Origin: Methylobacter psychrophilus
Lineage (GTDB): Bacteria > Pseudomonadota > Gammaproteobacteria > Methylococcales > Methylomonadaceae
Assembly: GCF_025583945.1 (NCBI RefSeq)
Contig: NZ_JAOEGU010000039.1
Coordinates: 1 to 36,985 of the forward strand
Length of the DNA: 36,985 bases
Direction: 5' to 3'
Part shown: positions 16,544-26,300 of the stretch, one piece after another
Layout: the number at the start of each line of letters is the position of its first letter
How positions within the stretch are numbered: position 1 is the stretch's first letter
Made by a program: the position numbers and the translations under genes
Notes under the pieces: model-generated
What the model saw: the letters and a program-made list of their open reading frames with translations, nothing else
Told to the model about the DNA's origin: nothing
The model's database searches: none

Positions 16544-18424
16544 ATGGTAACCACAAAAAAAATCATTTCAGATCCGTACAAAGATATTCTGAAACAAATC
16601 CTTGCGGAAGTTGTCGACTTACGCCAAAAAATTGAAACCAAAGCCAAGCAGCGCCTGCAAAAATATACGGGCAACTTCCATTCCGGTTACTTTTCTGAAA
16701 GCGCCGATAATCTTGCCTATTATCTTGCCATGCGGCAATTTGATCTGCGGCATTTACAAGATCGCCTGGCTCAGGCCGGTTTATCTTCGTTAGGTAGAGC
16801 TGAAGCTTCGGTATTATCGACCATGGATTCACTAATCGATATATTGAAACGGGCAACAGAAAATCATTACTTGCCTGATGAAAAAAAAACCAGCGAATAT
16901 GGCTTTAACCTCGGGCGGCAACTTCTTAAGCAACATACTATTGAATTATTTGGCCCCTTTCCTGAGCAAGGTAGAGCACATGTCATGGTGACACTGCCAA
17001 CCGATGCCTCCCTGGATTATTTGCTGATCAGTTCATTACTGGAAAAGGGGATGACCTGTGCCCGTATTAATTGTGCGCATGATGAGCCGGTTATCTGGGA
17101 GGGAATGATAAAAAATATCCGTCGCGCTGAAATCGAAACGAAGCGTTCTTGTCGTATTCTTATGGATCTTGCCGGGCACAAGATTCGCACCGGGCCTGTT
17201 GAGTTAGGACCTTCGATTCATCATATCCATGTAGAAAAAGATCGAACCGGAAAAGTCGTGGCGCCTGGGTATTTGATTTTAACAAGCAATCCGGAAAGCC
17301 GGTCTATTGATAGTACCTTATTCAGAGTGCCCATCTCAAAACTATTGCATAAGGAATTGGTACCAGGAATGCACTTGGGGTTTATGTCCAATCAGGATAA
17401 GTCGCGTTACCTGAAAGTAGAAAAAGCGCTTTCTGAAACGGATTGGCTGGTGAGTTGTGACAAAACGGCTTATCTTGTTCCAGGTTGTGCCGTAACACTA
17501 ACAACAAAGCATCAGTCTGATAACCAGACCTCGGATAATCAGTTTACCTTAGGTGAGTTTACTGGCGAACCTCTGGATATAAGGGTATTTAAAAACCAGT
17601 TGCTGTTGTTAACCAACGGGAATATCAATGGCAAACCTGCTGAGCAGGATGAAAATATCTTGATTCATCCTGCTCAAATAGGCTGTACGCTGTCATCGTT
17701 AATAGAAAAACTTAAAGTAGGTCAATCCGTCTGGATTGATGATGGAAAGCTGGGTGCTGTTGTTGAGGCGGTGACAGAGCAAGGTGCGTTGTTACGTGTA
17801 ACCGTGGCAAAAGCCGGTGGTGTTCGCATACAAAGTGACAAAGGCATAAATTTTCCTGAAGCCGAGTTTAATTTACCAGCGCTTACTCAGAAAGATTTAA
17901 TCGATCTGGACTTTATTTGTCTACATGCCGATTTGGTTGGCTTTTCATTTGTAGAAACGTTGGCAGATATGGAGTGCTTGATGTCCGAACTGACAAAACG
18001 CAATGCGTCAAAACTGCCTATAATCGCCAAGATCGAAACCAATCGCGCAGTAAAAAATCTTCCTGACATTATATTAGGAACTATCGGCAGACATAACCTT
18101 GGCATCATGATTGCCAGAGGTGATTTAGCCGTAGAGTTGGGCAGTTCCCGACTAGCTGAAATTCAGGAAGAAATTCTGTGGTTATGCGAAGCCGCTCATG
18201 TCCCTGTCATCTGGGCAACCCAGGTACTTGAATCCATCACTAAAAAAGGTACAAGGTCCAGGCCTGAATTTACCGATGCGGCCATGGCAGTCAGAGCCGA
18301 ATGCGTTATGTTGAATAAAGGCCCTTACATTCTCGATGCCATAGAAGCGCTGGTAAGCGTTATGGTTCGCATGCACGAACATCAAAGAAAAAAGTTCTCC
18401 CGCTTAAGAGCCTTGCACTGGTAA
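16544..18424 (+). CDS. Pyruvate-kinase-like protein with N-terminal extension and no C-terminal domain
   Basis: A 626-residue protein. Residues 1-135 are a helical domain containing NLAYYLAMRQFDLRHLQ and GLSSLGRAE (56-87). The pyruvate kinase barrel follows: Arg174 and Asn176 in ARINCAH, Asp208 in MDLAGHKIRTG, a long B-domain insertion (about 220-430), KGINFPEAEFNLP (433-445), Lys496-x-Glu498, Asp527 in ARGDLAVELG and Thr559 in WATQVLES. These match the known substrate- and metal-binding residues, so catalysis on PEP/ADP is possible. The regulatory C-terminal domain is missing and the SGETAKG loop reads NKGPYIL. It is followed 44 nt later by the GNAT-nitrilase gene, probably in one operon. 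Confidence 0.88.
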   Translation: MVTTKKIISDPYKDILKQILAEVVDLRQKIETKAKQRLQKYTGNFHSGYFSESADNLAYYLAMRQFDLRHLQDRLAQAGLSSLGRAEASVLSTMDSLIDILKRATENHYLPDEKKTSEYGFNLGRQLLKQHTIELFGPFPEQGRAHVMVTLPTDASLDYLLISSLLEKGMTCARINCAHDEPVIWEGMIKNIRRAEIETKRSCRILMDLAGHKIRTGPVELGPSIHHIHVEKDRTGKVVAPGYLILTSNPESRSIDSTLFRVPISKLLHKELVPGMHLGFMSNQDKSRYLKVEKALSETDWLVSCDKTAYLVPGCAVTLTTKHQSDNQTSDNQFTLGEFTGEPLDIRVFKNQLLLLTNGNINGKPAEQDENILIHPAQIGCTLSSLIEKLKVGQSVWIDDGKLGAVVEAVTEQGALLRVTVAKAGGVRIQSDKGINFPEAEFNLPALTQKDLIDLDFICLHADLVGFSFVETLADMECLMSELTKRNASKLPIIAKIETNRAVKNLPDIILGTIGRHNLGIMIARGDLAVELGSSRLAEIQEEILWLCEAAHVPVIWATQVLESITKKGTRSRPEFTDAAMAVRAECVMLNKGPYILDAIEALVSVMVRMHEHQRKKFSRLRALHW

Positions 18425-18454
18425 ACAGCCAAAACCCGCCTTTAGGATTAAACC

Positions 18455-18472
18455 ATGTCAACCAAACAATGA
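18455..18472 (+). CDS. Five-codon leader ORF overlapping the next start (ATGA)
   Basis: ATG at 18455 has a well-placed AGGA (18444-18447) and opens MSTKQ, ending in TGA at 18470-18472 that overlaps the ATG of the GNAT-nitrilase gene (18469). The real gene has no ribosome site of its own at proper spacing, so translation may be coupled through this leader. Alternatively it is an accident of sequence. Confidence 0.35.
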   Translation: MSTKQ

Positions 18473-19998
18473 AAAAAACCAAAATTGAGAAACACAAGCT
18501 GCTCTTGCGGCATTTAACGCTTGATGATTACGATAATATTGCGGCATTAATGGAGCATGTTTACGGTAACTTAGGCGGAGCCTGGAAGCAAGATCAGTAT
18601 ACTTCACAAATTACACGATTTCCTCAAGGGCAGATTGCCATTGAAGATAATGGCCGGTTAGTCGCCGCTGCCTTAAGCATGATTGTTGATTATGCGCGCT
18701 TTGGCGATGTCCATACCTATGCGCAAATTACTGGCGACGGCTATCTTACACATCATGATCCGGAGGGTGATACCCTGTATGGTGTCGATATTTTTGTCCA
18801 TCCGGATTATAGAGGGTTACGCTTGGGCCGACGTTTGTATGATGCCCGTAAAGAATTATGCCGGAACTTGAATTTACGCCGATTTATTGCCGGTGGCCGG
18901 ATTCCAGGTTATGCCCAATACGCGGATACGTTGACACCGGTACGTTACATCGAAGAGGTCAGGAATAGGGAAATCTTTGATCCGGTACTTTCATTTCAAC
19001 TGCTTAACGATTTCCATGTACGTAAGGTAATAACCGGATATCTTCCGGTAGATGCCGACTCAAAGGGCTACGCGACACTTCTTGAATGGGTCAATCTTGA
19101 TTATGTCGATAAATTGCCCTCGATTGGCGGCACCAAAAATATTATTCGTTTAGGTGTTGTGCAATGGCAAATGCGAACCTTGACCAGCGTCGAAGAACTG
19201 CTTAAGCATGCCGAGTTTTTTATTGATGCGGTATCAGGTTACCATGCCGATTTTGTGCTCTTTCCTGAATACATGAGCGCTCCACTGATGGGCTTGTTTA
19301 ACGATAAAAATCCTCCCGATGCGATTCGCGCCTTGGCGGGTTTTACCAGTGAAATTCGCAATGGTCTGTTGGAAATGGCCATGTCTTATAACATTAATAT
19401 CATTGCCGGATCCATGCCGGAGTATAGTTCTCATGAACTCTATAATGTGTCATGGCTGCTCAGACGTGATGGCACTTTTGAAGCCCAATATAAAATTCAT
19501 GTCACTATAGACGAAGTGAGTTGTTGGGGTGTTCAAGGCGGTGATGCGTTAAAAGTATTCGATACCGATTGTGGCAAAATTGCCGTATTAATCTGTTATG
19601 ACTCTGAATTTCCGGAACTGGCCCGTTTAGCGACCATGCAGGGAGCACAAATAATTTTTGTACCCTTCTGGACCGATACCAAAAATGCCTATCAACGGGT
19701 ACGTTATTGCTCGCAAGCCCGAGCCATTGAAAATGAATGTTTTGTGGCGATTACCGGCAGTGTCGGTAATTTACCCTATGCAGAAAACATGGACATACAA
19801 TATGCCCAAGCGGCTATTTTTAGTCCCAGTGATTTTTCCTTTCCACATGATGCCATATTAGCAGAAGCCACTCCCAATACCGAAATGACCCTGATTGCCG
19901 ATGTTAACCTGGATTTATTAAAACAGGTACGTACTCGGGGTGCAGCCCGCAATCTTGCAAACCGACGTTTGGATTTGTATCGTTTGGAATGGGTGTAG
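18469..19998 (+). CDS. GNAT acetyltransferase - carbon-nitrogen hydrolase fusion
   Basis: A 509-residue two-domain enzyme. The N-terminal GNAT domain (about 11-170) has VHPDYRGLRLGRRLYD (110-125), the acetyl-CoA pyrophosphate loop. The C-terminal nitrilase/amidase domain (about 225-490) has the full catalytic triad: Glu267 in FPEY, Lys342 in YKIH and Cys376 in ICYDSEFPE. Such fusions are a recognised family, but the substrate is generally unknown; an amine or amide metabolite is plausible. It follows the pyruvate-kinase-like gene by 44 nt. The start at 18469 overlaps a five-codon leader. Nothing in the sequence suggests damage. Confidence 0.92.
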   Translation: MKKTKIEKHKLLLRHLTLDDYDNIAALMEHVYGNLGGAWKQDQYTSQITRFPQGQIAIEDNGRLVAAALSMIVDYARFGDVHTYAQITGDGYLTHHDPEGDTLYGVDIFVHPDYRGLRLGRRLYDARKELCRNLNLRRFIAGGRIPGYAQYADTLTPVRYIEEVRNREIFDPVLSFQLLNDFHVRKVITGYLPVDADSKGYATLLEWVNLDYVDKLPSIGGTKNIIRLGVVQWQMRTLTSVEELLKHAEFFIDAVSGYHADFVLFPEYMSAPLMGLFNDKNPPDAIRALAGFTSEIRNGLLEMAMSYNINIIAGSMPEYSSHELYNVSWLLRRDGTFEAQYKIHVTIDEVSCWGVQGGDALKVFDTDCGKIAVLICYDSEFPELARLATMQGAQIIFVPFWTDTKNAYQRVRYCSQARAIENECFVAITGSVGNLPYAENMDIQYAQAAIFSPSDFSFPHDAILAEATPNTEMTLIADVNLDLLKQVRTRGAARNLANRRLDLYRLEWV

Positions 19999-20188
19999 TT
20001 TACCAAGAGCTTTTGTCTTTTTTTGGTCTGGCTGGACTGAAAATTTGCTTGTTTTTACATAAGGACACACCGATTTTTGACAGTGTGTCAGACGGCCAAC
20101 ACTAAGCCATACCAGCAGTTTAAGCATTTATTATTGAGCAGTTTTCTTTGTTGTAGATACCTTCGTTGATTAAGTGACATTATTTTTT

Positions 20189-20238
20189 GTAGGGCGTGCC
20201 ATGCGCGCCTTGAAAGCTAAGGCGCGCATGGCACGCCC
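20189..20238. repeat. REP-like hairpin with a GTAG head
   Basis: GGGCGTGCCATGCGCGCCTT (20192-20211) pairs perfectly over 20 bp with the segment 20219-20238 around a 7-nt loop. GTAG precedes the stem (20189-20192), the head tetranucleotide known for REP sequences mobilised by RAYT transposases. It is far richer in GC than its surroundings and lies in the gap after the GNAT-nitrilase gene, where it may also end transcription. Confidence 0.75.
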
Positions 20239-20302
20239 AACGTACTTAATTAATTCAGGACTCTATATTGAAAATGAATCAGATGATTATCGTTGCGGTG
20301 AC

Positions 20303-20345
20303 GTTACAATAGTCAGTAACAGGTTACCGGTTTTTTAACGGTAAC
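20303..20345. promoter_or_regulatory. GTTAC/GTAAC inverted-repeat array upstream of the ParB-like gene
   Basis: Four half-sites alternate: GTTAC (20303), GTAAC (20316), GTTACCG (20323-20329) and CGGTAAC (20339-20345). They form two inverted repeats, GTTAC-N8-GTAAC and GTTACCG-N9-CGGTAAC, ending 47 nt before the start of a DNA-binding-type protein. An autoregulatory operator is the simplest reading. Confidence 0.5.
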
Positions 20346-20392
20346 AGATAATTTTTAGTCAATGGCTACGGCTCAATAACAAGGAATACTGA

Positions 20393-21241
20393 ATGAACAA
20401 TCACTATGAATTACATCCACTTTGTACCTATTTTCCGCGTATGGGGGCGACTGATTTTGATGCGCTAAAAGAGGATATTCAGAGTAACGGCCAAACACAT
20501 CCTATTTACACGCTTGACGGTATGATTCTTGATGGCGGTAACCGTTATCGTGCTTTGTGTGAGCTGGGTATGGAGCCTGTCGTCATTGAATATACCGGTA
20601 CTAACCCTACCCAGTTTATCCTGTCATCAAATTTACATCGTAGACATTTAACGCAAGGGCAGTCGGCCGCTATCGTTTCAGCATCTCAAAATTGGGCAAA
20701 TGCACAGGCCGAAGGTAATTTGCAATTACGCACGGTTACACCGACGGATACTGCGGCATCCAGGGCTAAACAATCCGGGGTAGGCCAGCGCACCCAACAA
20801 ATGGCCGACAAACTGATTAAGGAAGCGCCCGAAGAACTGATAATGGAAGTTATCGATGGTAAAAAAAGTCTGCTTACCGCACTTAAAGAAATAGCACCAG
20901 AAAAGCCGGAAGTGGAAAAACCTCAACCGGCTCCCGTGATCGAAGCGGAGCCTGAAGACATCAGCGAAGAACAAAATGCTCTTGTCAATGAACAGCAAAG
21001 TATTATTGCAGCGTTGCAAGCCGAGAACGCGGTCATGCTGAAAGTATTTGAGGCCGATGACCGGGTTAGTACTTCGCTTGAAGAAGTCAGTAAATTAACT
21101 GAAGTGAACAGAGTTTTAAATAGTCGTTTTAATGACTTGCTGGTAGAAAAAACCGAGGCAATCAAGGTAGCCAACTACTGGGAAAACAAGTTTTTACAAC
21201 TTGAGACAGAGCTGAACAACCGCAGTGACGCAATGAGCTAA
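20393..21241 (+). CDS. ParB/Spo0J-like nuclease-domain protein with C-terminal coiled coil
   Basis: A 282-residue protein with an N-terminal ParB-like domain (about 8-90), including the signature LDGGNRYRAL (46-55) and NLHRRHLT (80-87). A probable helix-turn-helix with GVGQRTQQMADKL follows at 129-141. A Pro/Glu-rich linker (about 168-190) leads to a long coiled coil (about 190-277). There is no ParA partner nearby, and chromosomal ParB is normally larger in its DNA-binding part, so this is more like an orphan or plasmid/phage-derived regulator. AAGGA lies before the ATG. The inverted-repeat array upstream suggests self-regulation. Confidence 0.85.
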   Translation: MNNHYELHPLCTYFPRMGATDFDALKEDIQSNGQTHPIYTLDGMILDGGNRYRALCELGMEPVVIEYTGTNPTQFILSSNLHRRHLTQGQSAAIVSASQNWANAQAEGNLQLRTVTPTDTAASRAKQSGVGQRTQQMADKLIKEAPEELIMEVIDGKKSLLTALKEIAPEKPEVEKPQPAPVIEAEPEDISEEQNALVNEQQSIIAALQAENAVMLKVFEADDRVSTSLEEVSKLTEVNRVLNSRFNDLLVEKTEAIKVANYWENKFLQLETELNNRSDAMS

Positions 21242-21273
21242 GTTTATTTGGGCGGCTACCAATTTGAGAAGCG

Positions 21274-21306
21274 ACAGATACCATCCCTCGAAGGGATGTT
21301 ATCTGT
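21274..21306. repeat. Dispersed palindromic repeat, copy 3 (core only)
   Basis: ACAGATACCATCCCTC and AAGGGATGTTATCTGT form the same near-perfect hairpin as copy 1, with a TCGAA centre. Its flanks do not resemble the outer arms of copies 1 and 4. It lies between the convergent ParB-like gene and recD and could end both transcripts. Confidence 0.85.
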
Positions 21307-21335
21307 AAAATCGTCCCACTTTAAATTAATAGCCT

Positions 21336-23318
21336 TTATTTACAAGTCGCTAAAATAGCCTGATTGAAAATATCGGCATGACTTTCCAGTAAGGTGAAGT
21401 TTTCTTTCGCTCGGGTAATCGCGGTGTAGACCAGTTCACGGGTCAGTACCGGGCTTTTGGTTTCCGGCAGAACCAGTGCAACATGGTTGAACTCCGAGCC
21501 TTGGGATTTATGTACCGTGATGGCAAAGGCCGTTTCCACATCCGGTAGCCGCATGGGTGATATCCAAAGAATGTTTACGGCATCGTGTGCATCTTCGCCG
21601 GGAAAAGCTACCCGCAGTTTTCCGGTACTATCTTTAAGGGTGATGCCGACATCGCCATTCATCAAGCCCAGGTTGTAGTCGTTGCGGGTGATCATAACGG
21701 GGCGACCTTCATACCAGAGCGTTGGCTTTTGGCCGGGAAATAACCATTGCTCTATACGCTGATTTAAACCTTCAACGCCCCAAGGGCCTAGCCGCAAAGC
21801 GCAGAGAACCTGAAAAGTATCATAGGCTTCCAGAACCTGTTTTGCCCAGTACGGGTATTGCATTTTATCGGTCGGGCGTTTTTGCCGGATAACGTCAAGA
21901 TAATAACCATAGCCTTGGCGATTTTTAGGTTGGCTATCGTCCTGTAGTCCGGTATTGGCTGTCAGCAAGTTTTTTAAATGGATGTCAGCCGGATGGCTCA
22001 ACAGTAGGTGACCAAGATCCTGATAGCTTGTGGTATCTTTTAAAATAGCCTGAGCCAGTTTGGAATCACCTTTGTTGACGGCTTTGGCTAATTGACCGAT
22101 ACCGCTGTGCTCACCAAAACGATGGCTATGGCGAAGCATGACAGTTTGCTGGTTAATAGCCGAGCCAACCAGGGCGTTTGCACTGAGTGCTTCGTCACTA
22201 TACGGCCTGATCCAGGCATGGGTTGGTTCGTCATAAGCGCTGTTGTCAGCGCCGCGACATAAATCCCCCATCACCGAACCCGCCTCGACAGAAGCCAATT
22301 GATCCTTGTCACCCAGCAGTATTAAACTGGTGTTCTCCGGCAAGGCATCGAGCAATGATGCCATCATTTCCAAATCAATCATCGACGCTTCATCAATGAT
22401 GACGATGTCAGCTACCAAAGGATTATTGCGATGATGGACGTAGTGCCGTGAGTCGTGCCGAGTACCCAGCAAGCGATGCAGGGTGCTCGCTTTTTTAGGA
22501 ATAACCTGTTTAATGTCTTCAGGAACTTGCAGTTTTTCTAACGCTTTGCTGATCGATTCACTGACCCGCGCTGCGGCTTTACCGGTAGGTGCTGCCAGTA
22601 AAATATTGAGCTTGCGGGTATTGCCGGATTCATCGTTAGCCAGTTTAATCAGTAAAGCCAGTAGCTTGGTCAGTGTCGTGGTTTTGCCGGTGCCGGGGCC
22701 GCCGGTAATGATGGCAAAGCGTGCGCGCAACGCCAATACGCAGGCAATTTTCTGCCAATCAGGACTTTCGGGACTTTTGGCCGCAAATAATAACTGTAAT
22801 TGTGCTTGTAAAGCGGTGGGCAGTTTGGTTCTGATCGGTTGCAGTCGTTGTTGGATGGCTTGATCGAGTATTTGCTGATACTGCCAATAACGCCGTAAAT
22901 AGCAGCGATTGCCCTCCAGAACCAGTGGCGTATTACCATGACCCAAGCCAACCAGCGATGATGCGCTCAGAGTCGTTTGCCATTGTTCGAGTGTATAAGT
23001 TTTAAGTGCCGATAATTCGGCAAGTGCTTGCGCATCGCCTAAAGTGTCTGCTGTTGATTCATCAATCTCGATCTGGTTGTCATCATCGCCAGAAATAGCC
23101 AGCGTTAATTCGGGCTGTTGACAGAGTTTTTCCAGATCCAGATAAACTTCACCCCGGCCCAACTGATGACTGGCAAGTGCTCCAGCCCAAAGTACCGGAT
23201 CACTGGCATCAGGCTCCTGATCGATGAGAAAGCGTACAAAAGCCCTGTCCAAATGCGTTAACCAACCCAGACTGATCCAGTTATCGATACTGTCAAGAAC
23301 AGATAATCCCTTGGTCAT
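21336..23318 (-). CDS. recD: Exodeoxyribonuclease V alpha subunit
   Basis: RecD is the 5'-3' helicase subunit of RecBCD, which resects double-strand breaks and loads RecA. The 660-residue protein has Walker A GGPGTGKTTT (206-215), Walker B IIDEASMID, motif III GDKDQLASVEAG, and the C-terminal helicase motifs VHKSQGSEF and YTAITRAKE. Its ATG overlaps the recB stop by 4 nt (ATGA), so it is translationally coupled and last in the recC-recB-recD operon. Length is slightly above the E. coli protein. Confidence 0.97.
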   Translation of the reverse strand: MTKGLSVLDSIDNWISLGWLTHLDRAFVRFLIDQEPDASDPVLWAGALASHQLGRGEVYLDLEKLCQQPELTLAISGDDDNQIEIDESTADTLGDAQALAELSALKTYTLEQWQTTLSASSLVGLGHGNTPLVLEGNRCYLRRYWQYQQILDQAIQQRLQPIRTKLPTALQAQLQLLFAAKSPESPDWQKIACVLALRARFAIITGGPGTGKTTTLTKLLALLIKLANDESGNTRKLNILLAAPTGKAAARVSESISKALEKLQVPEDIKQVIPKKASTLHRLLGTRHDSRHYVHHRNNPLVADIVIIDEASMIDLEMMASLLDALPENTSLILLGDKDQLASVEAGSVMGDLCRGADNSAYDEPTHAWIRPYSDEALSANALVGSAINQQTVMLRHSHRFGEHSGIGQLAKAVNKGDSKLAQAILKDTTSYQDLGHLLLSHPADIHLKNLLTANTGLQDDSQPKNRQGYGYYLDVIRQKRPTDKMQYPYWAKQVLEAYDTFQVLCALRLGPWGVEGLNQRIEQWLFPGQKPTLWYEGRPVMITRNDYNLGLMNGDVGITLKDSTGKLRVAFPGEDAHDAVNILWISPMRLPDVETAFAITVHKSQGSEFNHVALVLPETKSPVLTRELVYTAITRAKENFTLLESHADIFNQAILATCK

Positions 23319-26300
23319 ACTGTTTCTCCGTGCTTACTAGAACCCAAAAACAGCTTATCCATACATTCAATCAATACCTTTGGGGGTTTATGGAAAATCC
23401 TGCCACTTAACGTGCCATTTACGCCGCGTAAAAACAGATAAAGACCGCCGCCGATATGGGTATCGTAATCATAACTATCGCCCATCCTGACTTTTAATAA
23501 CCGGTGCAGGGCCAACAGATACAGGGCATATTGTAAGTCATAGCGTTTGGCCAACATTGCCGTTTCCATTATTTCCTGTGTGTATGCGGCATCGTTATTG
23601 CCCAGACCATTAAATTTGTAATCGGCAATGTAGTATTGCCGGTTATGGACAAACACCAAGTCAATAAAGCCCTTTAATAAACCGTTTAGCTGTGCCGGTA
23701 ATAAACGTGGCCGAGGTTTGCCCGAAAAGGTATGCCGGGTGACCAAGTGATCCAAGGCTTGAATACTGACATCCTCTGCACCAATCAGAAACTCAAGTTC
23801 AGCTTGGTAAACATCAACTTCAAGATCAGCCAAACCAAAATTCAACCCTTCCAGTAACGGCATGGTTAACCATTGCATGACTGTCGTGGCAATAATATCG
23901 CGTTTATCATCCCAGGTTTTGTGGCTAAAAATCTTGTCGATCAGTAGTCGGCAGTCATCCGGTTTTTCCAGCATCGCCTTAAAGCCACGCTGCGCGCACT
24001 GTTCCAGTAATTCATGAACCAACACGCCGGGACCTGCACCTCGGGGCAGGCTATGGATGCCGGACAGGGTTTTTGTTAATGAGCCAACATAAACATCCGC
24101 TTCATCACTTTGTTTATCTTCCTGAGCCGTTTCAGGGACGTCAGACAGCTTACGATCAAGCTGTTGGCCCGTGTTTTTGTGCTCGGTTTGCAAGGCGCTG
24201 TAACTGGCTATCCACCAGTTATCAGCAATAGTGGTAATTGATTGCAGCGGTAAATCCATTATTTCATGTTGCTCTGAAGGCTGATAAACAGCCGGAGCAG
24301 GCTCGGGTAAACCGGCAATCACGATAGCCTTACAAGCTCCTTTGAGCTGAGTTAGTTTAGTAATTAACATGTTGGCGGGCATTTTTGGCTCCCAACCCAG
24401 CAAGTAACCTATCGCCGTTTTTTCCAACTGACAGGCTTTACCAGAGCCGCTTTTAATGGGAGCAAAACCTAACCAACAGGCATGTTTTGCCCGGGTAATG
24501 GCAACATAAAACAGCCGTAAATCTTCCTGAAGCCTTTCCCTGTCACTGATGTTTTTAATAGCATCATCTTTGCTCAAATCAATGCATAAATTTTGCCGGT
24601 CATCATGGTAGCGATAATAGTGGCTGTAACGACCGCTGACTTCCCTGAAACTACAGATAAAAGGCAAGAATACTAACGGATATTCAAGGCCTTTGGATTT
24701 ATGGATGGTGATGATCTTGATCAGATTGGCATCGCTTTCCAGGCGAATGATATTTTCTTCAGCGGCCTGATCGGCGGCAGCAATTTCTTCAGCCAGATGC
24801 CTTATTAATGCTTGCTCGCCTTCGAGTTGGGCGCTTGCTTGTTGAAGCAATTCTGCCAAATGCAGCAGATTGGTTAAACAACGTTCACCGTCATTTTCTG
24901 TCAGCAGTCGCGCATGCAAGCCATAATCATTCATTAGTTGCCGTAAGGTCGGCAAGATGCCATCTTGTTGCCAACGTTGTTGGTAACCAAGAAAGCGCTC
25001 CAATTGTTGTTCCCAGCCTGGTTCATCGATAGTGAGTTGATGAAGTGCCTGATACGACCAGCCTAAAACAGCAGTGCTTAACGCTGCACGTACCTTGCGC
25101 TCATTACGGGGCTCGGCCAGTGCTTTTAGCCAAAGCAACAGGTCAGAGGCTTCACTGGTCGCATAGATGGAATCACGTTCAGAAAGATAAACGCTACGTA
25201 GTCGCCGTCTTCCCAGCGCATTACGGATGGCTTTGGCTTCTGTGCCGCTACGCACTAAAATGGCAATGTCCGAGGGTTGTAAGGCTTGAATGATACCCGG
25301 CTTGGATTGAAATCCGGTTTTACCCTGATTGGCACAATTCAGTAAACGCACGATCTCGCTGGCAGCCACTTCGGCCATTTGCTCGCGATAGTCCGGCATG
25401 CCAACGGCATCCGGTGAGTCCCAATGCCAGAGCGTTAACGCTGGCGCTATTTCTCCATTGATCACCCATTCCTCGGCGCGACCTTTGGCATCGACGTTTA
25501 TAAACGGTAACGGATTGGCTTTCTCACTTTTAAATTGAAATGCCCCTTCAGTTTGTTGATCTGCGGCAAAAAATACCTGATTAACAGCATCTACCAACGC
25601 TTTAGTAGATCGAAAGTTGGTTCCCAAGGTATAGTGTCGCCCCGCTGTGACCTGATGGGCTTTAAGATAAGTATAAATATCGGCCCCTCTAAACGAATAG
25701 ATGGCTTGTTTGGGATCGCCAATCATAAAACAGCCCAAGCCGTTATCCACGTTTGCCGGATACAGATTGGCAAAAATCCGGTATTGCACGGGGTCGGTAT
25801 CCTGAAATTCATCAATTAACGCAATCGGGTATTGCTGGCGAATCACGCTTGCCAGTCGCTCTCCACTCTCACTTTGCAGGGCTTTATCCAATCGTGTTAG
25901 CATGTCATCAAAGGTCATGTGAGCGGCACGTTGTTTTTCGGTATCGTAACGGTTTCTGATCCAGTGAATCGCATGTAAAGTCAGCGTTTCCGTTACTTCT
26001 GTTTCTTTCTCAACATGACCGGCCAGAGCATCAATGGCTTGAAATGCCTTGTGCTGTAATTGTTCGGTTTTGTCTTGATGGGCTTTGACCAGCCCTGACG
26101 ATAATTTTTGTTGACCGAATTTAACCAGGGTATCGATATCCTCATTAATACCACGTTGCGCCCAAGCAGATAACTCGGCCAGTTTTTTGTTGAAAGTCGC
26201 CGGGGCGTATTTAACGCCATTTAACCAGCGGTTCTCGGAGGCATTTTTTAGCAGTTTTTCTAGCTCAATTTTATGGGTGGCCCATAAATAACGTGCCTGT

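Noticed and set aside
20393-21241. Chromosome-partitioning ParB
   Set aside because: No ParA next door, short DNA-binding part and a long coiled coil; better described as an orphan ParB-domain protein.
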